From a virus, in the IMG/VR virus record IMGVR_UViG_3300037862_000325, positions 1 through 20,353 of that record: a stretch of 20,353 nucleotides of DNA. One strand, given 5' to 3'. Each line of letters opens with the position of its first letter. Positions within the stretch are counted from its first letter, which is position 1. A program made the translations under genes and the position numbers. Below, in pieces: positions 5,597 through 12,937 of this stretch. The notes beneath the pieces were generated by a model. It was given only the letters and a program-made list of their open reading frames with translations, had not been told where the DNA came from and did no database searches.

Positions 5597-6133
5597 TCAG
5601 TCCTCCAAATCTGGGACAATACTCAATCGGTTTGTGCGCTCGATGCCTTCTTCTTTGAGTTGCTGCCACTCTCTCGAATACCAACAGGTTTTGCATTCAT
5701 CACCAGCAACGGCCACAGGTTCGCCACAGTGGCAACGCTCAGGAAGTATTTTCTCAATCACCTTGGCGGCATCCAATAGTGCCTGACCTAGCCTTCTGGC
5801 CTCGATGGCGGTAATTGAATGGTGGGTCAGAGGACTCCAAGCAATACCGGAATCAGGCTCACGATTCCTCACCGATGGATGACCGTGCCAAAACTCAATA
5901 ACAGGCAATCTTCTTCCAGAAACCGCCTCATCTTGCTCAACTCTCACGGCCTGGCAGGGCATGTCCTGAAGCCAAAGATGCTTTTCTTTGAGAATCAGGG
6001 CTGTGTGTTTTCCAACTGTTGCCGGCTCACTCTCATGGGCCCGGCTTTCGTTTAGAACCGATTCAGTCTCACCATGAACCCCAAAGTGCGACTGGCACCA
6101 TTCTGGACATAGAGCTTCTTTTTCGTTTTTCAT
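5597..6133 (-). CDS. DUF6907-like protein with C-terminal zinc-ribbon (178 aa)
   Basis: The N terminus CPEWCQSHFGVHGET, followed by HESEP and a beta-rich region, then LTHHSITAIEARRLGQALLDAA, matches the layout of the actinobacterial DUF6907 family (CPxWC, HE-x-EP, and a helix with EAxxLAxAL). Residues about 134-150 add CHCGEP ... CKTCW, a four-Cys zinc site. Function of the family is unknown; members are frequent in actinobacterial phages and mobile islands. A GGGAGAAG ribosome binding site precedes the ATG. It begins 29 bases after the integrase stop, so it may be co-transcribed with the integrase. Element 2 lacks this gene. Confidence 0.6.
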   Translation of the reverse strand: MKNEKEALCPEWCQSHFGVHGETESVLNESRAHESEPATVGKHTALILKEKHLWLQDMPCQAVRVEQDEAVSGRRLPVIEFWHGHPSVRNREPDSGIAWSPLTHHSITAIEARRLGQALLDAAKVIEKILPERCHCGEPVAVAGDECKTCWYSREWQQLKEEGIERTNRLSIVPDLED

Positions 6134-6162
6134 CTTCTCCCTCTATTTGATTCTCTAATTGC

Positions 6163-7548
6163 CTAAATCTGTTTCCAAGTGATTTCAATGTCTGCGGGGT
6201 CAAAAGTTCTTGTGCTCTTTTGCTTTTGAATTTTTACTGACACCAAGGCTTCGACGACACCTCGACGCTGTTGGAAATTCAATTTTTCATGCCAGTGTCT
6301 TTGAATGTCTTCCGCACCGAGTAGGCCAGTGACGACAGGATTACCCTGAGCAGAGTCAATCTTGCTCTGAAGCTTGGCAAGTTCATGGGTGAGCTTCTTG
6401 GAGGCATCCTTCACGGCACTCAAGGTCAATACACCTTCAGCGAGCGCAGTGGCTAGATCATCCTTGCGTGATCGCAATTCAACCGCTTTGGACATAAGGG
6501 GCTCAAGATTTACCTCAGGAGCAAGCATGATGCTGGCATCAGGCATAGATAGCCGGGCTAAAATTATTGCCTCGACAACCTCATCTGTTGCATGCATTTG
6601 TCTCGAGGTGCACCATTTAGAGACGCAGGCATAAGCTATTCTCGTCGTTTTAGTGCCGTCCTTAGCCCTTCGATATTCTGGCCTTGCAAACATTCGTGCT
6701 TCACAAATTCCACACTGGGCATAACCGCTCAATAAATACTTTGTTTTCTTAGAACCGGAATTCGGTTTTGCTCTTCTTTTTGATACTCGCTCATAGGTTG
6801 AAAAAGTTTCTTCGTCAATAATTGGAACCCAGGACCCCTTCGCAAAAAGCGCACCTTTGTATAGGCGTAAGCCTGCATAGGCCGGGTTCTTCAGTCGGAG
6901 CCGGAGGTTCGCCATCGTCCAGCCTTGGCCATCTTGGGCTGTGAGCCCTCTCTCGTTTAGAGAGCGGCATATCGAGTAATAAGTTTCACCTGCGATGTAA
7001 CGCTCGTAGGCTTCGCGAAGAACCGCAGCCTCAGATTCAACGACAACCACTTCACCATTTACTCGGTCATAGCCATAAGGCCTTCGGCTAAATTGCCATA
7101 AGCCTTTTTCCGCTCGCTGTTTATTCGCTGCAACCTGCCTCAGGCCCTTGCGCTTGCCCTCCAACTCGTTTCCAATTCCAAAAAAGTACGCCATGGTTTG
7201 ACCGTCCACGGTGGAGAGGTCAACGTTTCCACCACTCACCGCATGGATCGTTAATGGGTGCTGGCGGATAGTGTCAATCAGGGGAACCAAATCGCTCATA
7301 AGCCTGTAGAGGCGGTCAGTTGCAGCAACGATGAGGATTGTCACCTCGTCGGTCTCGATAGCTCGCATAAGCTCTTGAAACGCCGGCCTTGGCCCTTTGG
7401 TTGCGCTCTTGTTGTTGTCTACGAATTCGCGATTCACACTTAGCCCCAACTTGCTCGCTAAGTCTTGGCACTGTTTACGCTGACGATCAATAGCAAACTC
7501 TTCGCCATCTCGGTCTTTGGACTGTCTAAGGTAAATAACTGTGCTCAT
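6163..7548 (-). CDS. int: Large serine integrase/recombinase of Element 1 (461 aa)
   Basis: The N-terminal resolvase domain has YLRQSKD with the nucleophile Ser10, DRLYRLMSD (78-86) and the long E helix after residue 120. A recombinase domain follows (RRPYGYDR, about 155-265), then a zinc ribbon (CGIC 279-282 with Cys308 and Cys313) and a coiled coil around 345-405, the usual arrangement of large serine integrases though near the short end of their length. It would catalyse attP x attB integration and, with a directionality factor, excision. The start lies 5 bases from the attP-like site. The DNA appears identical to the integrase of Element 2 (13663-15048), while everything left of 6145 differs. 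Confidence 0.95.
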   Translation of the reverse strand: MSTVIYLRQSKDRDGEEFAIDRQRKQCQDLASKLGLSVNREFVDNNKSATKGPRPAFQELMRAIETDEVTILIVAATDRLYRLMSDLVPLIDTIRQHPLTIHAVSGGNVDLSTVDGQTMAYFFGIGNELEGKRKGLRQVAANKQRAEKGLWQFSRRPYGYDRVNGEVVVVESEAAVLREAYERYIAGETYYSICRSLNERGLTAQDGQGWTMANLRLRLKNPAYAGLRLYKGALFAKGSWVPIIDEETFSTYERVSKRRAKPNSGSKKTKYLLSGYAQCGICEARMFARPEYRRAKDGTKTTRIAYACVSKWCTSRQMHATDEVVEAIILARLSMPDASIMLAPEVNLEPLMSKAVELRSRKDDLATALAEGVLTLSAVKDASKKLTHELAKLQSKIDSAQGNPVVTGLLGAEDIQRHWHEKLNFQQRRGVVEALVSVKIQKQKSTRTFDPADIEITWKQI

Positions 7549-7552
7549 AACA

Positions 7553-7605
7553 TAACCCTATTTCAATTTGGTGCGGACTAGTGGTGTTAGGGCAAAAGAG
7601 GGTTA
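7553..7605. other. attP-like junction between Elements 1 and 2
   Basis: Arms TAACCCT-n-TTT and AAA-n-AGGGTTA are mirror images about the centre CTAG (7578-7581, within ACTAGT). A ~50-bp quasi-symmetric site directly before the integrase start is what serine-integrase attP sites look like. The right half matches attL at 122-149; the left half is not host sequence. The junction is therefore P-P', as expected inside a tandem multimer rather than attL or attR. Confidence 0.7.
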
Positions 7606-7674
7606 TCGGCGTGTTGCTATTTTGCGGCGACCCTAGCCGTTGGATACCTCATTTTAGTTTCATTAGCCCTGAGC

Positions 7675-7788
7675 TCAGAAGGGTTCAAACAAAGACCTTG
7701 GATCACAATCCCAGCAAATGAGTATCCAGCCCGAGTCAAGCTCGAGAGCTCTGAGGGGTACGTGTTTTTCGCATAGTTGACAATTCAT
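7675..7788 (-). CDS. 37-aa Cys4 zinc-knuckle microprotein, Element 2 copy
   Basis: Same protein as at 219-332 with one substitution (V for E in EKHVP). The CxxC pairs are intact. An in-frame TTG at 7866 would extend it by 26 residues, but no ribosome binding site supports either start clearly. It lies between the cargo gene and the integrase and reads toward the attP-like site, so it could share a transcript with the integrase in the tandem or circular form. Confidence 0.5.
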   Translation of the reverse strand: MNCQLCEKHVPLRALELDSGWILICWDCDPRSLFEPF

Positions 7789-7946
7789 AAGAGTAAAAAT
7801 AGGCACTCTTGAGATATCCCGTTTTGAGTTATTCACAGGCGGGGTAGATCTTTTTGATGGGCGCAAGTTTGAGGACAGGTGGGATTCGAATGTTGACTAG
7901 CAAATATCTTGGCCCGTGATTCCGCTCTCACTAGGTGTTTGTTCGG

Positions 7947-9575
7947 CTAAAAACTGACATTAGACGATAGGGACGCGAGCTCAAAATTAATGGTTGCAAT
8001 AACAACCGACTCTGAAACTCCCTGCATCGAAAAAGTTTCCGTTTCTCCTCCGAGCCCCCGCATGTCGGCCTTCTCAAGAGCCTGCCCTAAGCCAAGATCG
8101 TGGCGAACATAAATAAAAACTCGTCTTTCTAAATGTTTGATTATGAGACCGTCTCCCGACTCAACCGCATGAATCAGTTCCCAACCTCTTCTCTGAAAGC
8201 TTTGCACTCTGTTGCTTTTGGCGCTCGGATTAGTTATGCCGACTTTGTAGGAATTTTTCTCTGCATTCATAATGAAATAAAGCTTTCCTGGGAGATTTGT
8301 TTTATAAGAACTAGGAGCACAAGCTGGGCATCCTCCCAAGCTGAACCATCTATTAGCTGGCGCGGCAAAATATGGAGGATGAAGGCCAAATGCACATTTC
8401 CACCAATAGCTGTCGTTATTTGCATAAGAAATCTCAGAGATGTCTTTTGAATTCAGTTCGGACTCCCACTCACCAGGCAGGTGAGACCTAAGAGGGTCCT
8501 TGGATGACATCGTAACCAAGTCATTTCTACCCAATTCGAATCTTGCGCACTTAGGGCAGCCACTTCCGTTCGACCTAGTCGTAATGGCGGCTGGCCAACG
8601 ATGAGAACCATTCGAGGAGCAAATCCATTGAAAAACTTTGTTACTAAATTCCACAAAATACTCTGGCCTTTGAGGAAAATTAGCTTCGTAATCCCAGCTA
8701 GAAGCGACTTCGGGCCGTCTGGTTCGCAGGTCGTTGTCTCCCAAAAGAACTCTTTTACCTGCGCAGAATGAGCAGCCCGAACCGTCAGTGACTCGTTCGT
8801 AAGGGGTCATTGGGTAAATATGTAAAGGGTTTTTGTTGCATCTCCAGAGAACTTTTTGACTAGAGCCTGCTCCGAGCGTCCTGCCATCTGGCATGTCTCC
8901 CGGGTTGTCTGATAGCTCGTTGCAGAGTTCTGGATGAGTAGTCTCCAAGTCGTTCTCTCCTGGATAGGGCTCCAATCCTTGGCAAAATCTGCACTTGCTG
9001 CCGTTGGGGCCTACCCGGTTAGAAACCCATGCATCGTGCACGTGACTTTTTTCAGGACACCTCCACCACACTGGCCCGCGATATCCAGTTCCCAAGTTCT
9101 CAGCAGTTAGTTTTCCGTTCAACTCGTCGACTAGCTCCTTAGCAAGTTCAGGTTCAAATTGGCTCAGAGGCCTTCTGGGTCTTTTCTTACATTTGCACCG
9201 CCGCGGAAAATCTCCAGTCACTGCATCCTGGGAAGCGGTGGTGATCTCTCCGCATAAGAGGCATTCGAATTGCGTAATAGTTTTAGCATTTGTGTAGGAT
9301 CCGGTGAGCTGCCAATCTAGATTAAGTAGCTGCTCGGGCAGAGTTTTCAGAAACTCTTTTCGCCTTGTGAGGCGAGCACGATTGTCTCCACACACCCGAC
9401 ATCCGCCCGGCTTGTTCTTTCTTATTAGCTGTCGAATAGTGGCGTGATGAGGGTAAACGGTTTCTCCGCACCCGTGGCAAACGCATTTCCAAGGTTTTCC
9501 TGAGCCCGGGTAAGGATCGTCGGGGAAAAGGCCTCTAGAGATCATGTCCGCGGAGGCGTCTGCCAATTTCAGCAT
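7947..9575 (-). CDS. Multi zinc-ribbon protein with C-terminal GIY-YIG-like domain, Element 2 cargo (542 aa)
   Basis: An N-terminal region has paired Cys motifs (CVCHGC, CRVC, CLLC). Four repeats of the DUF4379 zinc-ribbon/treble-clef type follow, each with W-x-C, then GSxCxxC or GGCPxC, separated by GENDL or GDNDL linkers (about residues 135-420). The C terminus has KLYFI, YKVGIT, an Arg, HLERRV and a final GGETETFS, matching the GIY-YIG-related domain attached to zinc ribbons in actinobacterial proteins. Such proteins are often linked to DNA cleavage or defence, so an anti-phage role in a satellite cargo slot is plausible but inferred. The start at 9575 follows GGAGGTG by about 8 bases; an upstream TTG at 9593 overlaps that site and is rejected. 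Confidence 0.75.
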   Translation of the reverse strand: MLKLADASADMISRGLFPDDPYPGSGKPWKCVCHGCGETVYPHHATIRQLIRKNKPGGCRVCGDNRARLTRRKEFLKTLPEQLLNLDWQLTGSYTNAKTITQFECLLCGEITTASQDAVTGDFPRRCKCKKRPRRPLSQFEPELAKELVDELNGKLTAENLGTGYRGPVWWRCPEKSHVHDAWVSNRVGPNGSKCRFCQGLEPYPGENDLETTHPELCNELSDNPGDMPDGRTLGAGSSQKVLWRCNKNPLHIYPMTPYERVTDGSGCSFCAGKRVLLGDNDLRTRRPEVASSWDYEANFPQRPEYFVEFSNKVFQWICSSNGSHRWPAAITTRSNGSGCPKCARFELGRNDLVTMSSKDPLRSHLPGEWESELNSKDISEISYANNDSYWWKCAFGLHPPYFAAPANRWFSLGGCPACAPSSYKTNLPGKLYFIMNAEKNSYKVGITNPSAKSNRVQSFQRRGWELIHAVESGDGLIIKHLERRVFIYVRHDLGLGQALEKADMRGLGGETETFSMQGVSESVVIATINFELASLSSNVSF

Positions 9576-9712
9576 CACTTTCAACACCTCCAATAATCTA
9601 AAAAGAGTCTAGAAGTTCTTTGGTCCGTTAGGACGCTTCCATCATCACTCCCAATAAATTTTCATTCGCTCCAAGACCAGTAGAACCAAGACGAGTTTCC
9701 TTTATGCTTCCA

Positions 9713-10138
9713 TCAACGTCGGTCACTTGGAGAGAATCCGATAGCTGCAAGCCAACTAGAGATCTGGTTTCTAAGGCTTGATAGTTGCCCAACTAATGGG
9801 TGCGTTACTACTTGGCCATTAGGGGTTATGTATGAGCGTTCGACCTCCCCGGAGGCTAGAAGGTTCCTAATGCTCTCGTATTCGTCCTGGGCTTCGCAAA
9901 GCATTTTGACGATGGTGTGATCTGAATCTGGAGAAATCCAAGTTCTGCCGGCGCTCCAAATGAGGTTCCAGAGCTCTATGCCGGTCGCTGATAGTGGCGG
10001 CGGTGTTGGGATACCTCCAGAGCCTTTTAGGGCCCCTCCGGTTGCCTGTGCGGTGCTATGAATGACGCCTAGCGTGCTAATTGAACCGGTTGCTTTTTTA
10101 GGCCTACCAACTGGGCGGCCGGTCTTTCCTTTTGGCAT
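9713..10138 (-). CDS. terS: Phage terminase small subunit, P27 family (141 aa)
   Basis: The N terminus is basic with AT-hook-like GRPVGRPKK. A Pro/Gly-rich linker leads to the P27 core: LSATGIELWNLIWSAGRTWISPDSDHTIV, EYESIRNLLASGE, a beta turn with ITPNGQVVTHPLV, and the helix SLRNQISSWLAAIGFSPSDRR, the signature ending (LGxxPxxR) of this family. It should bind packaging DNA and recruit a large terminase, which is absent here and must come from a helper phage. AAAGG precedes the ATG. The gene lies just beyond the conserved noncoding block, unlike Element 1, where TerS is inside the operon. Confidence 0.78.
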   Translation of the reverse strand: MPKGKTGRPVGRPKKATGSISTLGVIHSTAQATGGALKGSGGIPTPPPLSATGIELWNLIWSAGRTWISPDSDHTIVKMLCEAQDEYESIRNLLASGEVERSYITPNGQVVTHPLVGQLSSLRNQISSWLAAIGFSPSDRR

Positions 10139-10231
10139 TTCTAACCTTTCTTTTTTGGGCTGTTTAGGACTTGATAGCCCCTAGGGGCATTTATGGAAAA
10201 CATGTCTTTGCTTGGCTGAAAGAGCAACTGT

Positions 10232-10269
10232 GACCCCCCTAGAGGGGCTCCCCCCACCCCACCTAGTGC
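10232..10269. other. Conserved GC-rich palindromic block, candidate cos/packaging site (Element 2)
   Basis: GACCCC, then CCTA, GAGGGG, a C-rich spacer with CCAC, and CTAGTGC correspond one by one to 1446-1480 in Element 1. It lies about 95 bases upstream of the TerS start, a usual place for cos sites in actinobacteriophages. The function is inferred from position and conservation only. Confidence 0.35.
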
Positions 10270-10332
10270 CTCTAAAGCCAAAAGCGGCTAAGAATGACTA
10301 ACTATTTATTTATAAGTCTTAGCGAGTGTGTA

Positions 10333-10404
10333 GGCGTTGGTCTTGCCCTGAAAGTGCAGAGTCTGATTGAGGACTAGATCAGCTACCGCAACAAGACCAA
10401 CGCC
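10333..10404. repeat. Long inverted repeat with nested stem (Element 2)
   Basis: GGCGTTGGTCTTG (10333-10345) pairs perfectly with CAAGACCAACGCC (10392-10404). CTGAT (10363-10367) and ATCAG (10378-10382) form a nested stem. The Element 1 counterpart (1541-1617) has different arms that also pair, which amounts to covariation and suggests selection on structure. Confidence 0.7.
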
Positions 10405-10422
10405 CGGGAGTTGGTGCAAGTT

Positions 10423-11103
10423 TTATTTAGCTATCTCTTCCGCTACTTCCGCTAGCTCTGCCTGGGCCTCTAAATGTTTCCCACCTTCGGCGTAGATCTC
10501 TCTGAGGGTTTTGACTAACCAAGCGCTCGACTTATCGGATTCTGGAACCTTGAAGCCTCCGCCTGCGCGATGTATGTTGTCCAGCCCAAATGAGATCTCG
10601 GGCCTAGTTAGGTTCAATTCAAAAACTGTGCGCATACCGTTTATCGACTCGCGCCTTTTTTCGTAGGCCTCTGCAAAATCAATATGGAGTTTCACTAGTG
10701 CGCGGTCCCACTCAGTAGCGCCGTTCTCTAGCATTTCGCAAGCCAGTTCAATGATTACTAACCGGTTCCTCATTAGCGCAGCGTTCACTAAGGCAGTGGC
10801 TTCTCTAACTTGCTTAACCTTTGCTCGGGTTCTTATTGTTTGATACTCGACTGCCCGGGCGGTGTCCGTTGTGGCCTGGATGCCCGGGTCTGGTTCTCCA
10901 GCGATTGCGGCTTCTTTTAGCGCCTCCATGTCGTTGTGCTCGGCATTCCTGTTTTCATCCTCCAACTGATAAAGCTTGGTTCTCTCTTCCTCGTATTGGG
11001 CCATTAGCAATTCGTGGGCCTTTATTAGTTTCTGGATATCCTTCGGGTAGGGCATGTTTGCGACCGCTGGGGTTGTCGGTTGGTCTGTCGGTAGTGAGAG
11101 CAT
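10423..11103 (-). CDS. Coiled-coil protein shared by the satellites (226 aa)
   Basis: Homologue of the 224-aa product at 1633-2307, with the signature AEH-x-DM-x-ALK-x-AAIAGEPDPG at about residues 54-73 and YPKDIQKLI near the start. Mostly helical and charged, with no membrane segment. It starts at a TAATG junction with the upstream 63-aa gene. The last gene before the conserved noncoding block in both elements. Function unknown. Confidence 0.75.
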   Translation of the reverse strand: MLSLPTDQPTTPAVANMPYPKDIQKLIKAHELLMAQYEEERTKLYQLEDENRNAEHNDMEALKEAAIAGEPDPGIQATTDTARAVEYQTIRTRAKVKQVREATALVNAALMRNRLVIIELACEMLENGATEWDRALVKLHIDFAEAYEKRRESINGMRTVFELNLTRPEISFGLDNIHRAGGGFKVPESDKSSAWLVKTLREIYAEGGKHLEAQAELAEVAEEIAK

Positions 11104-11294
11104 TATCTGTTTTCCTTCATCGTTCGGGTTATTGGGTCGTAGGTATACGACTGCACTTTGGTTCTGGCTTCAATTGCAAGTTCTGCTAGTGAAGGTTTAG
11201 CTGGGTTGGTTTCGTCTTTGGGCTCAGGTTGTGGGGCTAGGCGGTCCTGAGACTGCCCTAGGCCATTGGAGGGGTGGCTAGGAGTTATTGGCAT
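11103..11294 (-). CDS. Small hypothetical protein (63 aa), condensed counterpart of two Element 1 genes
   Basis: The N-terminal half (HPSNGLGQSQDRL ... NPAKPSLAELAIE) matches the protein at 2917-3219, and the C-terminal end (SYTYDPITRTMKE) matches that at 2307-2600. In Element 1 the TerS-like gene lies between these two parts. The start overlaps the upstream gene by 17 bases and the stop overlaps the next start (TAATG). Function unknown. Confidence 0.65.
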   Translation of the reverse strand: MPITPSHPSNGLGQSQDRLAPQPEPKDETNPAKPSLAELAIEARTKVQSYTYDPITRTMKENR

Positions 11295-11430
11295 CAGACA
11301 CCTTTCTTAGCGGTTCGCCTTCGCTTGGAGATCCAGCTCTTAGCCATGCATTGAACTCGGAGAGTGTGATCTTCCTTTGGCGGCCGGTAGGCCTCTTACT
11401 CTTGTGAGTTGCTTTGGGTGTCTTTCTCAA
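11278..11430 (-). CDS. Small basic protein (50 aa), TTG start coupled to the ATPase gene
   Basis: Homologue of the 49-aa protein at 3206-3355: RKTPKATHKSKRPTGRQRK then ITLSEFNAWLRAGSP. The only sensible start is a TTG overlapping the ATPase stop (TTGA); Element 1 uses ATG at the same place. The basic N terminus suggests nucleic-acid binding. Confidence 0.6.
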   Translation of the reverse strand: MRKTPKATHKSKRPTGRQRKITLSEFNAWLRAGSPSEGEPLRKVSDANNS

Positions 11431-12482
11431 AAGGTTTCATCCTCTTCATTAGTAGAGATTTGCGAATACTCCGCCACTCCACCCCTTATAGGGGTGGGAG
11501 TTTCTTGGCGGAACTTATTGGCTCCGCCAGATTCTTCGTGGCGGACGCTTGGCGGAGTTGGCGGACGGCGGACGCTAACATTTCGACCCTCTTGGAGTTT
11601 CTCCGCTAAGCCCCTAGAAACAAGGCTTTTGAGAACTCTCCGGGCGGTTGTTTCAGATAGTTCAGTCCGCCGAGCCCATTTGGCGGAACTTTGCCAATCG
11701 AGCTCCAAAACTGCTAACGCTTTGGTTTCGTCCGCCAAGCCGATTTGGCGGAACTTTTCACCCTGGAGGACGGCAGAATCTAGCTGCGCTTCTATTGAAA
11801 ATGGAAGCTCTAAACCCTCTGATCCGTGCCGGTTCTTTTTTACTGTGAGCTTTAACCCGGTAGAGGTTTTACTAGCAATTAGGACATGATCCGCCATCGC
11901 TTCTAACTGCACCGATCCGGAGATACTCGAACCCGAGCCAATTGCGGACTTAGGAGAGTGGGCTAGAACAATGATTGAGAGCTCTCCGTTAGAGGCTTCA
12001 AAGAGGCTTCTAAAGAGGGTGTGCAAGGCCATAACTTGCGATTGTTCGTTTAGGTTCATTCCACCAATTGAAGATGCTAGAACATCGATTATCAGCACCC
12101 GGACACCTTCGGCCGCTAAGTCAATTAGGGGTTTAGATAAGGCTGCATTAGATAGGTCCAGCTTCTCTAAATAACGGAGGTTCTCATAAGGGATAGGGAT
12201 CCCATTCAGGGACTCCCAAGCTTGAAAGCGGTTGAAAGTTAGCCGGGCCGAAGCGTCCGTTGTGGCATAGATAACCCGGCCGGGGAGTGCTGCTCTATCG
12301 AACCAGTCTTGGCCACTTGCAATAGAAGCGGCTAAAGATTGGGCAATTAAGGATTTCCCGACGCCTGGAAGACCCGCTAAAAAGGTTAGGGTCCCCTCGA
12401 CAATGAGATCTTCTACCAGATACCTAGGGGCCGGTGTGGAGGCAAGGGAATCAAATCTAGGCAGGGATTCGTAGGCGCTCAT
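11427..12482 (-). CDS. RepA-like RecA-fold ATPase/helicase (351 aa), Element 2
   Basis: Walker A GLPGVGKS (37-44), Walker B VLIIDVL (129-135), IIVLAHSPK and VKKNRHG as in the Element 1 copy; residues 1-235 are almost the same. The C-terminal 110 residues diverge more: the winged-helix part (SAKWARRTELSETTARRVLKSLVSRGLAE) differs at several recognition positions and the tail contains CGCC/GGCGG-rich codons. Divergence in the DNA-binding tail may reflect a different origin sequence. The start forms an ATGA overlap with the upstream gene. Confidence 0.85.
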   Translation of the reverse strand: MSAYESLPRFDSLASTPAPRYLVEDLIVEGTLTFLAGLPGVGKSLIAQSLAASIASGQDWFDRAALPGRVIYATTDASARLTFNRFQAWESLNGIPIPYENLRYLEKLDLSNAALSKPLIDLAAEGVRVLIIDVLASSIGGMNLNEQSQVMALHTLFRSLFEASNGELSIIVLAHSPKSAIGSGSSISGSVQLEAMADHVLIASKTSTGLKLTVKKNRHGSEGLELPFSIEAQLDSAVLQGEKFRQIGLADETKALAVLELDWQSSAKWARRTELSETTARRVLKSLVSRGLAEKLQEGRNVSVRRPPTPPSVRHEESGGANKFRQETPTPIRGGVAEYSQISTNEEDETF

Positions 12483-12673
12483 TTTGAGCCTCGAGGCTTG
12501 AGAGTGAATTCATTCTTAAAGCCTCTGATTATGAGCCATAAAGATTGCTCTTGCTCTAAGTGCTCTTCCTTGAGCTGTTCAATTTGCCTAAGTCCTTGAT
12601 CGGTTCCCCAAACAACGCCTTCGAAGAAAATATATTGCTCTCTCGGTGTTAGGTCAGTGAGTATTAGCTGCAA
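12479..12673 (-). CDS. Small hypothetical protein (64 aa), operon member, Element 2
   Basis: Homologue of 4407-4601 with the conserved MQLILTDLTPREQY start and GVVWGTDQ. Overlaps the excisionase-like gene by 20 bases and the ATPase gene by 4. Helical, charged; no recognised family. Confidence 0.65.
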   Translation of the reverse strand: MQLILTDLTPREQYIFFEGVVWGTDQGLRQIEQLKEEHLEQEQSLWLIIRGFKNEFTLKPRGSK

Positions 12674-12800
12674 GGGTCACCCCCTGAGTTAAGTGGCTAG
12701 CTTGAACAAAAGACTCAAGCTGATCAAAGGGGATTAGGGTCCTGCGTCCTACTTTTATGATTCGAATGTCACTTGGGAGCTCAGTTAGTCTTTTTTCCAT
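12654..12800 (-). CDS. Excisionase/AlpA-like mini DNA-binding protein (48 aa), Element 2
   Basis: Encodes the same protein as 4582-4728, with IRIIKVGRRTLIPFDQLESF. The two DNA copies differ only at a few silent bases, making this one of the most conserved parts of the operon, consistent with a role in excision or control that both elements share. Confidence 0.6.
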   Translation of the reverse strand: MEKRLTELPSDIRIIKVGRRTLIPFDQLESFVQASHLTQGVTLAANTH

Positions 12801-12937
12801 GAGTCACCCCCTCGAGGTGTTAGCAACACTGTAAGAAGCTGTCGCTGGCTTGCACTCAAGGGCGGGGCTTTAGCGATGACATTTGAAACATAAACGGCAA
12901 GGGCTGAAATAGCAGATTCACTGCAACGCCGGGTCAT
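12785..12937 (-). CDS. Small protein (50 aa) with PPLSxxQRxLL motif, Element 2
   Basis: Same protein as 4713-4865; silent changes only. Starts in an ATGA overlap with the upstream gene and overlaps the excisionase-like gene by 16 bases. Confidence 0.65.
   Translation of the reverse strand: MTRRCSESAISALAVYVSNVIAKAPPLSASQRQLLTVLLTPRGGDSWKKD

Larger units (their letters stand above)
122..7577. mobile_element. Element 1: phage-satellite-like integrative element (about 7.46 kb)
   Basis: Bounded by attL (centre 122-125) and the attP-like junction (centre 7578-7581). It encodes a serine integrase, an excisionase-like protein, a RepA-like ATPase, a small-terminase-like protein, a coiled-coil protein, a DUF6907-like protein and a lipoprotein cargo gene. 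No capsid, portal, tail or large-terminase genes are present. Gene order and several sequences match Element 2, but accessory genes differ. The size and gene set fit a phage satellite that depends on a helper phage. A defective prophage remnant is less likely because the compact operon is intact and the plan recurs in Element 2. Confidence 0.72.
10139..10422. other. Noncoding block between TerS and coiled-coil genes (Element 2)
   Basis: This 284-base gap separates two minus-strand genes and holds the GC-rich patch (10232-10269) and long inverted repeat (10333-10404). The AT-rich stretch between them (about 10296-10320, ACTATTTATTTATAAGTC) could be a melting region of an origin or a promoter for TerS; neither can be proven here. 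Confidence 0.5.

Noticed and set aside
10821-11189. 122-aa plus-strand open frame (and copy at 18321-18689)
   Set aside because: Shadow of the coiled-coil and 63-aa genes; low-complexity Cys/Leu/Arg composition typical of an antisense frame.
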